DNA of 7,607 nucleotides from Verrucomicrobia bacterium UBA6015 (lineage in GTDB: Bacteria > Verrucomicrobiota > Kiritimatiellia > UBA8416): NCBI GenBank assembly GCA_002428045.1, contig DIZZ01000227.1:1409-9015 (forward strand), in the 5' to 3' direction. The notes beneath the pieces were generated by a model, which worked only from the letters and a program-made list of their open reading frames with translations, was not told the origin of the DNA and ran no database searches. Positions 1 to 5,705 of this stretch are shown here, piece by piece. Position 1 is the stretch's first letter; the number at the start of each line of letters is the position of its first letter. A program made the translations under genes and the position numbers.

Positions 1-372
1 AAGAAAAGTCTGGTGCTGCTGGCTCACGGCAGCCGTAATCCGCGCTGGTGCAAACCCTTTGATGAATTGATCGACGATCTGCAGGCCAACGTGGGCCCGG
101 CTGACGACACCTCGATCTGTCTGGCGCATCTGCAGATGAGCGAACCGTCGCTACCTTCCGTCATCGACGGCCTCGCATCGCAAGGTGTCGAGGATATACG
201 CATCCTGCCGATGCTGATGGCCGGGGGCAACCATGCCGACGAGGATATCCCTGCCGAAGCGGCCGCTCTGAGTGCCAGGTATCCGGGTGTCACCCTCACG
301 GTTCTGCCGCCGATCGGCAGTCATCCTCGCTTCAAGGCCATGTTGCGGGAGCTTATCACGGAGATGCTATGA
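1..372 (+). CDS. cbiX: Small sirohydrochlorin cobaltochelatase (CbiX, short form), 5' end just outside the window
   Basis: The product inserts Co2+ (or Fe2+; the family can do either) into sirohydrochlorin in the cytoplasm, the metal-insertion step of the anaerobic cobalamin/siroheme branch. The reading frame is open from base 1 and starts K-K-S-L-V-L-L-A-H-G-S, so the ATG is probably immediately upstream of the window; 123 codons are visible. Family hallmarks are the N-terminal AHGS histidine (residue 10 if a Met precedes base 1), the 'MSEPSLP' segment, and the second catalytic histidine in 'AGGNHADEDIP' about 69 residues later. The length fits the single-domain homodimeric CbiXS type; a longer two-domain CbiX whose first half lies upstream cannot be excluded. 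The stop TGA overlaps the next start (ATGA), so the two are very probably translationally coupled. Cobalt is the likelier metal because cbiMN lie downstream, but this is inference. Confidence 0.9.
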   Translation, partial: KKSLVLLAHGSRNPRWCKPFDELIDDLQANVGPADDTSICLAHLQMSEPSLPSVIDGLASQGVEDIRILPMLMAGGNHADEDIPAEAAALSARYPGVTLTVLPPIGSHPRFKAMLRELITEML

Positions 373-1862
373 GACCGTTGCTGACCCGCACGATTTATCC
401 GGCCAGTCTGCTGCTCGAGGACAAGCCCTGTCTGATTGTCGGCGGCGGCAAGGTGGCGTACCGCAAGGCGGGCGGCCTGCTCGAGGCCGGGGCGGTGGTC
501 ACAGTGATCAGTCCCGCGCTGGACGACCGCCTGGACGAGATGGTTCAGCAGGGCAGGGTGCGGCATGTCGCCCGAGCCTTCGCGGCGAACGATCCCGAGG
601 GGTACACGATCGTCTTTGCCGCCACGGGCGACAAGCAGGTCAACCGCGAGATCCTCGAGGCTTGCCGTTCCCGGAGGATCTGGTGCTGCCCGGTGGATGG
701 TAATTGGATGGAGGGAGACTTCGTGACCCCGGCCACCTTTCGCTCAGGGCCTCTTTCGGTCGCGATCTCGACGGGCGGACAGAGCTGCCGGCGCTCGCGC
801 CTGATCAAAGAAAACCTTGAAAGGCATGTCAACATGGTGGACAGCGCCGATTGCGTGGTGATCGGTACCAGCCACCAGCAGATGGATCTACAGGGCCGCG
901 AACCGTTCCATCTGTCGCCGGAACGGATGGCCGAGGCAGGACGGTTGCTGATGCACGTCTGGGGCATTCATGAGTTCATGCTCCTGAACACCTGCAACCG
1001 TGTCGAGATCATGGCCGTCAAGGCCGCCAGTGCGGGCACCAATGCGCTGGTTCTCAAGATCCTCGGCTTCGACAGGCTCCCGCCGGATCAATATTACGTC
1101 AAGCGCGGCTTTGCCGCCTTCGAGCATACCGGACTTATGGCGGCGGGCCTGCTCTCGCAGGTGCCGGGGGAAAACCACATCGTCGCGCAGCTCAAGGATG
1201 CCTTGGCCGCCTCGACCGAGCAGGGTTGGGCGGGCGGCATGATCGAGGAATGGATGGCAGCCGCCCTTCACATCTCCAAGGACATCCGCGCACAGATTCC
1301 CGCCGACCTGCCGCAAGGGGAGATCGAGGATGCCGGGGTTCGCTATGTCTGCCAGAAACAGCCGGATCCCGCCGCACCGATCGCCGTGCTTGGAACGGGT
1401 ACCATCGGCCAGGGCGTCGTGCTCCGCCTTGCGCAGCAGGGGCGCCGCTGCCGGTGGTTCTACCACCGGAATCCGCCACCTGCGGACACCGTACCCGAGG
1501 GCGTCATCCTTAGTCCGTGGTCTGCGCTGGAGACCGACTTGAAGCAGGCCGCCGTCATCATCGTGGCCACATCGGCAGAGATGCCAGTCCTGACTGCTGA
1601 CATGGCGGGGCTGTTCAAACCGGATGGTGAACTGCTGCTGCTGGATCTCTCCACACCGCGCAATATCGATCCGGCGGTAGCGACCCTGCGCACCGGGATT
1701 ACCCTGGCCGATCTCGACGTCCTGAAAGCCTGGGACAAACAGACGTCGCCCGCGCTGGCCTCATTCCTATGCACTGGCGCAGCCACGGTTAAAGACCACA
1801 AGAACATGTATCGCGCAATCATGCGCAGTTTTCAACAGGAGGAGGTGTCTATAGGCGAATAA
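369..1862 (+). CDS. Fusion of precorrin-2 dehydrogenase (CysG N-terminal/Met8 type) and glutamyl-tRNA reductase (HemA), 497 aa
   Basis: Two enzymes lie in one frame. Residues about 1-153 are an NAD-dependent precorrin-2 dehydrogenase: Rossmann motif VGGGKVAYRKAGGLLEAG, 'FAATGDKQVN', a VD at 109-110 matching the catalytic Asp region, 'DFVTPA' and 'ISTGGQS' (the usual following Pro is Cys140). Residues about 156-497 are a C5-pathway glutamyl-tRNA reductase: 'VIGTSHQ' (164-170), 'LLNTCNRVEI' with the catalytic Cys209, His253 before 'GLLSQVPGENHI', 'SKDIRAQI', an NADPH-binding 'VLGTGTIGQG' (340-349), and 'LLLLDLSTPRNIDP'. The protein stops about 45 residues after 'ITLADLD', so the C-terminal dimerisation helix domain of E. 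coli-type HemA is largely missing. The CysG methyltransferase half is also absent. The start ATG overlaps the cbiX stop and has GGAG 5 bases upstream. An internal ATG at 834 could give HemA alone. Domain identities are confident; the combined role (coupling pathway entry to the sirohydrochlorin branch) is inference. Confidence 0.93.
   Translation: MRPLLTRTIYPASLLLEDKPCLIVGGGKVAYRKAGGLLEAGAVVTVISPALDDRLDEMVQQGRVRHVARAFAANDPEGYTIVFAATGDKQVNREILEACRSRRIWCCPVDGNWMEGDFVTPATFRSGPLSVAISTGGQSCRRSRLIKENLERHVNMVDSADCVVIGTSHQQMDLQGREPFHLSPERMAEAGRLLMHVWGIHEFMLLNTCNRVEIMAVKAASAGTNALVLKILGFDRLPPDQYYVKRGFAAFEHTGLMAAGLLSQVPGENHIVAQLKDALAASTEQGWAGGMIEEWMAAALHISKDIRAQIPADLPQGEIEDAGVRYVCQKQPDPAAPIAVLGTGTIGQGVVLRLAQQGRRCRWFYHRNPPPADTVPEGVILSPWSALETDLKQAAVIIVATSAEMPVLTADMAGLFKPDGELLLLDLSTPRNIDPAVATLRTGITLADLDVLKAWDKQTSPALASFLCTGAATVKDHKNMYRAIMRSFQQEEVSIGE
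819..836 (+). promoter_or_regulatory. Possible internal ribosome binding site and start for a stand-alone HemA domain
   Basis: GAAAGG at 819-824 lies 9 bases before an in-frame ATG at 834-836 (Met156 of the fusion). This ATG falls exactly at the boundary between the precorrin-2 dehydrogenase domain and the glutamyl-tRNA reductase domain, whose conserved start (VIGTSHQ) follows eight residues later. A 342-residue HemA could be made from here in addition to the fusion. It may equally be a chance match within coding sequence or the fossil start of a once separate hemA. Confidence 0.35.
1837..1847 (+). promoter_or_regulatory. Strong Shine-Dalgarno-like tract without a following start codon
   Basis: AGGAGGAGGTG lies in the last codons of the hemA domain (encoding Q-E-E-V), 12 bases before its stop codon ends at 1862. 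It is the best anti-SD match I noticed in the window, yet no ATG, and no GTG or TTG at a sensible spacing, follows it. The first plausible downstream gene starts at 2049 with its own AGGAG. It may be a relic of a lost downstream gene, or just codon choice. Confidence 0.3.
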
Positions 1863-1877
1863 ATCGAGGTATTGGGC

Positions 1878-1900
1878 AATCCAGGCCTGACGCCTGGATT
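1878..1900 (+). repeat. Perfect 9-bp stem-loop after the hemA stop
   Basis: AATCCAGGC and GCCTGGATT form a perfect 9-bp inverted repeat around a 5-base loop, beginning 15 bases after the TAA stop. No T-run follows (next bases are CTCGGG), so it is not a standard intrinsic terminator. It could be a processing or mRNA-stability element, or a Rho-related pause site. Confidence 0.6.
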
Positions 1901-1915
1901 CTCGGGATGGAATTA

Positions 1916-1943
1916 TGCTGGAAACAAATTGAGGGTTTCCGCA
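1916..1943 (+). repeat. 9-bp stem-loop with one bulged base
   Basis: TGC-T-GGAAAC pairs with GTTTCC-GCA (1935-1943) with a single bulged T at 1919 and a 9-base loop. It lies 15 bases after the first stem-loop and about 105 bases before the barrel start. It could be part of a structured leader or a post-termination processing site; no known riboswitch class was recognised. Confidence 0.45.
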
Positions 1944-2048
1944 TCGCCCGTACCCGCCCCGGCAGCGTTGATGACTAGTCTGCACATGTCGGGACGGTAT
2001 GGCGAAGCGTACGCGCCCTCGCAATCAAAGGTACAGGAGACGAAGAAA

Positions 2049-2780
2049 ATGAACAAGAGGATTATGGGGTATGGTGTGGCCGCGCTTTTACTGGCTGGAA
2101 TCCGGTTGCAGGCGGGGCGTCCGCTGACAACGGACGATGCCGATCCGACGGATCAAGGGATATTCGAGTTCGAGGCTGGAGCAGCATATACAAAGGATGC
2201 CGAGGTTCGGCTTTGGGAATTGCCGGTCGGGCTCGCCTATGGCTTACTGCCGGGGTTTGAAGTCGGGCTTGGTTGGGGCGTGCAGAACGAACGTCGCAGC
2301 GACGAGAGCGGGATCAGCGATGTCGGGATCGGCGCAAAATGGCAGGCCATCAGAGCATGTCCGCTTGGGGCTCGACATGCGCTGGCGGTGTCTGTCAATC
2401 TGCCGACAGCGGACGAGGATAAAGGTTTGGGGAGCGGTGAAACGGATGCCGATCTGACCTGGATCATCTCTCGTTCGATTTGCGATAAGGGGGGGCTGCA
2501 TCTCAACCTCGGTTATACATGGATTGGCGGCGGGGATGACGCCTGTCATGCAGGTATCGCCTTGGATTACCAGCTCGCTGCCGCCCTGCAATATGTGGTG
2601 GAACTTGTTGCTGACCGTGAATTGACAAGTGGCGCAGAGGCCATCGCCCTGTTCAATACCGGATTGCGCTGGGTACCCAGTGATAACCTGACGCTTGATG
2701 TTGCAGGCGGTTCGCGGATAGGTGGCGAGGGGCCGGACTTGATGGCCACGGCTGGGTTGACTCTGGTATTTGGAAACTAA
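2049..2780 (+). CDS. Outer-membrane beta-barrel protein (Phenol_MetA_deg/'transporter'-like family), possible metal channel
   Basis: The product is 243 aa. I chose the ATG at 2049 because AGGAG (2035-2039) lies 9 bases upstream and because a signal peptide starts there: M-N-K-R, then a hydrophobic stretch GYGVAALLLAGI, then LQA|G as a likely cleavage site near residue 22. The mature N-terminus 'RPLTTDDADPTDQGIFEFEAG' is the hallmark opening of small barrel proteins annotated as 'transporter' or putative phenol-degradation MetA-pathway proteins. The rest alternates polar and hydrophobic residues with many Gly/aromatic turns (e.g. LPVGLAYGLL, VGLGWGV, GLHLNLGYTWIG), ending 'AGLTLVFGN' with short strands; the last residue is Asn, not the usual Phe. 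It lies 22 bases before cbiM, so co-transcription with cbiMN is likely. A role as the outer-membrane entry for cobalt is inference from position only; family substrates are mostly unproven. Confidence 0.8.
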   Translation: MNKRIMGYGVAALLLAGIRLQAGRPLTTDDADPTDQGIFEFEAGAAYTKDAEVRLWELPVGLAYGLLPGFEVGLGWGVQNERRSDESGISDVGIGAKWQAIRACPLGARHALAVSVNLPTADEDKGLGSGETDADLTWIISRSICDKGGLHLNLGYTWIGGGDDACHAGIALDYQLAAALQYVVELVADRELTSGAEAIALFNTGLRWVPSDNLTLDVAGGSRIGGEGPDLMATAGLTLVFGN

Positions 2781-2802
2781 CAAGAATAGAAAGGATAAAT
2801 TA

Positions 2803-3465
2803 ATGCATATTATGGAAGGTTATTTGCCGGTGGCGCATGCGGCTGGCTGGTGGGCGGCGGCATTGCCGTTCATGGTGGCGGGCGTCCGATCGTTGCAACG
2901 GCTGGTGACGGGCAAGCCGTCGGTACGGATGCTGGTGGGAGCGGCGGCGGCCTTTGTGTTCGTGTTGTCGGCGCTGAAACTGCCGTCGGTCACCGGAAGC
3001 TGCTCGCATCCGACCGGGACCGGGCTGGGCGCGATCCTGTTCGGGCCGGGGATCATGTCGATCCTCGGTTCGGTCGTCCTGCTGTTCCAGGCGCTGTTGC
3101 TGGCGCACGGAGGCTTAACCACGCTGGGCGCGAATGCGTTCTCCATGGCGATTGTCGGCCCCTGGGCCAGCTATGCCGTCTATGTGGGCTTGCGACGCTT
3201 CGGCACGGCCAAGGCGGTGTTCATCGCGGCGTCAGTCGGCAACCTCATGACGTACGTGATGACGTCAGTCCAGCTTGCGCTTGCCTTTCCCGACGCACAG
3301 AGCGGGCTGGCCGGGGCGCTGGTCAAATTCCTGACGATCTTTGCCGTGACCCAGATCCCGCTGGCCCTGGCCGAGGGCATCCTGACCGTCCTGGTGTTCA
3401 ACGCCCTCACGGCCTACAGCAGTGATGAGCTCAAGGATCTGAGTGTATTTGGAGGTGTGGCATGA
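2803..3465 (+). CDS. cbiM: Cobalt ECF transporter substrate-binding membrane subunit CbiM
   Basis: This integral inner-membrane S-component of the CbiMNQO cobalt importer is 220 aa. The protein starts M-H-I-M-E-G, and in this family Met1-His2 at the N-terminus themselves form the metal site, which decides the start at 2803. AAAGGA (2790-2795) sits 7 bases upstream. Other landmarks are His69 in 'SCSHPTGTGLGAILFGP', the likely third ligand, and 'LLLAHGGLTTLGANAFSMAIVGP' (about 98-120). Six to seven hydrophobic helices are visible. No cleavable leader is present, consistent with a free Met-His terminus. Cobalt is favoured over nickel because of the neighbouring cbiX and because the partner downstream is CbiN-like rather than NikN/NikL. 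The stop overlaps the cbiN start (ATGA). cbiQ and cbiO are not in the window. Confidence 0.95.
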   Translation: MHIMEGYLPVAHAAGWWAAALPFMVAGVRSLQRLVTGKPSVRMLVGAAAAFVFVLSALKLPSVTGSCSHPTGTGLGAILFGPGIMSILGSVVLLFQALLLAHGGLTTLGANAFSMAIVGPWASYAVYVGLRRFGTAKAVFIAASVGNLMTYVMTSVQLALAFPDAQSGLAGALVKFLTIFAVTQIPLALAEGILTVLVFNALTAYSSDELKDLSVFGGVA

Positions 3466-3749
3466 AATTGAAAACGATATTGATGTTGTTGGCCCTGGCG
3501 GTGCTGCTGGTGGTACCGCTGTTGATGCACCGCCCGTCGGGCGATGAGGAGATCTTTGGTGGATCGGATGGACAGGCGCAGGAGGAGATCACCCGGATCG
3601 CACCGGATTACGAGCCCTGGTTCGAGCCCCTGTTCGAGCCGCCCAGCGGCGAGATCGAAAGCATGCTCTTCACGCTCCAGGCTGCACTGGGGGCTGGCTT
3701 CATCGGCTATTACCTAGGTACACGCCGGAAGAAAAAGCCAGCGCAATAA
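3462..3749 (+). CDS. cbiN: Cobalt transport accessory protein CbiN
   Basis: This small bitopic partner of CbiM is needed for Co2+ loading of the S-component. The 95-aa protein has an N-terminal membrane helix (about 5-22) and an extracytoplasmic segment with the family signature 'IFGGSDGQAQEEI' followed by 'APDYEPWFEPLFEPPSGEIES' (about 47-67). A second helix (about 68-86, LQAALGAGFIGYYLG) follows, then a basic tail RRKKK. GGAGG (3451-3455) lies 6 bases before the ATG, which overlaps the cbiM stop, so translation is coupled. The gene ends 6 bases from the stop of the oppositely oriented lolD. In most clusters cbiQ and cbiO follow here; they do not. Confidence 0.93.
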   Translation: MKLKTILMLLALAVLLVVPLLMHRPSGDEEIFGGSDGQAQEEITRIAPDYEPWFEPLFEPPSGEIESMLFTLQAALGAGFIGYYLGTRRKKKPAQ

Positions 3750-3755
3750 AGTGAC

Positions 3756-4427
3756 TCAAACCAGGAGCCCATCATGGAGTCGCAAGGTACGGTCGCAGGT
3801 CGCGGCGGTGGCATCGTTGTGCGTCACCATCACCAGCGCATGGCCCCGGCTGCGCGTCAGGTCGAACAGCAGGCGTAGCACCGTGGCCCCGGTTTCGGTG
3901 TCCAGGTTCCCCGTCGGTTCATCCGCCAGCACCACGGCTGGATCGTTGATCAAGGCCCTGGCGATGGCCACCCGCTGCTGCTCGCCACCCGATAGTTCGA
4001 GGGGCGTGTGGTGTGCACGGGCAGAAACACCGACCGCCTGCAGCAATTCCTGCGCGCGGGCCAGGGTCGCCGTGCGGGAGGCACCGGCGGCGCGGGCGGG
4101 CAACATGACATTTTCCAGCACATCCATCTCGTTAAGCAGATGATAGGTCTGGAACACGAATCCGATCCGTTCCGCACGCATGCGCGTCCGGGCCGAGGAC
4201 GACAGCGTATACATCGATTGACCGGCGATCCGTACCGACCCTCGCGCATCATCCGGACGGTCGATCCCCCCGAGAATATGCAACAAGGTGCTCTTCCCGG
4301 CCCCGCTGCGCCCGATGATCGCGACGGTCTCGCCGGCATCAACATGCAGGCTCGCCCCGCAGAGCACAGGAACCTTGTTACGTTTCAAAACGTACGTCTT
4401 GTGTAGATTGTCGGCCTCGATCAACAT
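3756..4427 (-). CDS. lolD: Lipoprotein-releasing ABC transporter ATPase LolD
   Basis: This cytoplasmic ATPase powers extraction of lipoproteins from the inner membrane for transfer to the outer membrane. It is 223 aa with every ABC motif: Walker A 'GRSGAGKST' (39-47), Q-loop 'VFQTYHLLNEMDVLENV' (Gln93, typical of the LolD/MacB/FtsE group), signature 'LSGGEQQR' (145-152), Walker B 'VVLADEPTGNLD' (165-176) and switch His203 in 'VTHND'. The ATG is preceded by GAGGA 7 bases upstream on the - strand. It lies 18 bases after the permease gene stop, so the two form an operon. MacB-type ATPases share these motifs; the adjacent LolC-like permease with four helices makes LolD the better call. Confidence 0.9.
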   Translation of the reverse strand: MLIEADNLHKTYVLKRNKVPVLCGASLHVDAGETVAIIGRSGAGKSTLLHILGGIDRPDDARGSVRIAGQSMYTLSSSARTRMRAERIGFVFQTYHLLNEMDVLENVMLPARAAGASRTATLARAQELLQAVGVSARAHHTPLELSGGEQQRVAIARALINDPAVVLADEPTGNLDTETGATVLRLLFDLTRSRGHALVMVTHNDATAATCDRTLRLHDGLLV

Positions 4428-4445
4428 CGTGTCATCCTCATCTTC

Positions 4446-5669
4446 CTATTCCTGCCTGAACGCCTCCACCGGCTGCAGGAAGGCAGCACGTAGCACGGGG
4501 ATAATGCAAGATCCCGTACACGCCACCATGACCAGCACCCCGACCTGGATCAAATCCCCGGCGGTAATCTCCCAGGGGATTTCGGCCAGGCCGTAAATCT
4601 CCTTGGGAAAGACCGAGACATTAAACGACGCCAGCAACCCGACAATGCGCCGTAGATTCTTGAGCACCAGGAGCCCCGTGCCAAGTCCGGCCAGGGTTCC
4701 CGCCAGACACTGAACCCACCCATGGATCAGGAATGCCAGCAGGATTTTCCACGTGGGCACGCCGAGCGCCTTCAGCAGTCCGATTTCCGAGGTTTTCTGG
4801 ACCACGATGACAATCAGCGTCACGGTTACACAAAAGATGGCCACAATCGTAATGAAGGCCAGCAGCACGAACATCATCGTCTTTTCATGCGCGAGGGCAT
4901 CAAAAAGCATACGATCCACCTCCTGCCAGCTCCGGACGGCATAGCGCGGCCCCACGGCGGCCTGCACAAGGTCGCTGAACCGACCGAACTGGAACGCGTC
5001 CTCGGTCATGACATAGATCGAGTAGGCCCCCTGCTCCAGTCCGATCATGTCGCGCGCCACGCCGATATCCGTCAGCACAAACCCGCCATCAAAATCGCGC
5101 ATACCCAGATCGAAGATGCCGGTCACCGTCAACTCCTCGGGGAGATAAAGGGTCTCCTGATCCATCGCGCTGCGCGGCGAATACACCAGCACCCGGTCCC
5201 CCACCCGCACGCCAAGCTGCCCCGCCAAATCCGAACCGATAACCATGACATCCCCGTCGAGATCGAAGGTTCCGGACTGCATGTTGGTTGGAATCTGGCT
5301 GACCGAGGCGGCACGATCCGCATCGACACCGAGCAGTACCGGGGTCGCCACACGCCCCTCGTACTGCAGCATCACCCGCAGTTCAACGCTGCCGGCAACG
5401 CCCTTGATGCCATCCAAGCCCTCGATTTGCCGACACACCGATTCGGAATCGTCAATCGCCCCTAACGGATCGACAACCGTCAGGTGGGGCTTGAAGCTCA
5501 GGATCTTCGTGCGCCACATGTTGTCAAACCCGGTCATCACGGCCAGCACGATCACCAGGATCGCGACACCGAGCAGTACCCCGAGCACGGAGAACAGCGT
5601 CACAACCGAAAGAAACGAGCGTTTCGGTTTCAGGTACTTAAAGGCTAGAAATAATGGAAACGGAAGCAC
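4446..5669 (-). CDS. lolC: Lipoprotein-releasing system permease, LolC/LolE family
   Basis: This is the inner-membrane subunit partnering LolD, 407 aa, normal for the family. One helix near the N-terminus (about 20-45, after 'FLAFKYLKPKRSF', a typical LolC/E opening) is followed by a large periplasmic MacB-type domain (about 50-260). Three C-terminal helices (about 265-290, 310-336, 368-392) include the FtsX-like 'QKTSEIGLLKALGVP' coupling segment and the terminal 'AAFLQPVEAFRQE'. The start is GTG: AAAGGA lies 6 bases upstream, and an in-frame TAA directly precedes the GTG, ruling out any longer form. Only one permease gene is present, so it probably forms a homodimer with LolD (LolC versus LolE cannot be told apart here). 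A 36-base gap separates it from lysS. Codons 33-38 and 110-116 share a 17-base identical stretch encoding V-L-L-G-V. Confidence 0.88.
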   Translation of the reverse strand: MLPFPLFLAFKYLKPKRSFLSVVTLFSVLGVLLGVAILVIVLAVMTGFDNMWRTKILSFKPHLTVVDPLGAIDDSESVCRQIEGLDGIKGVAGSVELRVMLQYEGRVATPVLLGVDADRAASVSQIPTNMQSGTFDLDGDVMVIGSDLAGQLGVRVGDRVLVYSPRSAMDQETLYLPEELTVTGIFDLGMRDFDGGFVLTDIGVARDMIGLEQGAYSIYVMTEDAFQFGRFSDLVQAAVGPRYAVRSWQEVDRMLFDALAHEKTMMFVLLAFITIVAIFCVTVTLIVIVVQKTSEIGLLKALGVPTWKILLAFLIHGWVQCLAGTLAGLGTGLLVLKNLRRIVGLLASFNVSVFPKEIYGLAEIPWEITAGDLIQVGVLVMVACTGSCIIPVLRAAFLQPVEAFRQE

Positions 5670-5693
5670 TTAGCGTCCTTTCTTCATCGACAT
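5670..5693 (-). other. Seven-codon open frame in the lysS-lolC gap ending directly before the lolC GTG
   Basis: On the - strand the bases read ATG TCG ATG AAG AAA GGA CGC TAA, immediately followed by the lolC GTG in the same frame. It also contains the lolC Shine-Dalgarno (AAAGGA). No good ribosome site of its own was seen, so it may be only spacer. It could act as a coupling minicistron. Confidence 0.2.
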
Positions 5694-5705
5694 AAATCCC
5701 GTCAC

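Larger units (their letters stand above)
1863..2048 (+). other. Intergenic region between the hemA fusion and the barrel gene
   Basis: The 186 bases contain no supported gene; the frame of the barrel stays open back to 1872 but the upstream part has no family resemblance. It holds two stem-loops (1878-1900 and 1916-1943, listed separately) and an 8-bp palindrome GCGTACGC at 2007-2014. I looked for a cobalamin riboswitch because of the cobalt genes. A GATGA...AGTC string at 1971-1980 vaguely recalls the B12 box, but the conserved AGCCAGGAGACC and GCCACTG elements are absent. I see no convincing sigma70 promoter. Expression of the barrel-cbiMN genes may come partly by read-through from the upstream operon. 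Confidence 0.5.

Noticed and set aside
1900..2048. Cobalamin riboswitch upstream of the barrel-cbiMN genes
   Set aside because: A GATGA...AGTC string at about 1971-1980 hinted at a B12 box, but the conserved AGCCAGGAGACC and GCCACTG elements are missing and the expected multi-stem core cannot be drawn.
1872..2048. Longer N-terminus for the barrel protein
   Set aside because: The upstream extension has no family similarity and would bury the signal peptide; the ATG at 2049 has a well-placed AGGAG and starts a proper signal sequence.
2770..2802. Upstream TTG start for CbiM
   Set aside because: It would overlap the barrel gene and mask the Met-His N-terminus needed for metal binding in this family; the ATG at 2803 has its own AAAGGA.
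3247..3266. Palindrome-rich string around TGACGTCA in cbiM
   Set aside because: It encodes a conserved membrane segment (M-T-Y-V-M-T-S) and the repetition follows from the amino acids.
5324..5580. 17-base direct repeat (CGACACCGAGCAGTACC at 5324-5340 and 5564-5580)
   Set aside because: Both copies lie in lolC in the same frame and encode V-L-L-G-V with identical codons; most simply convergent codon use rather than a functional repeat.
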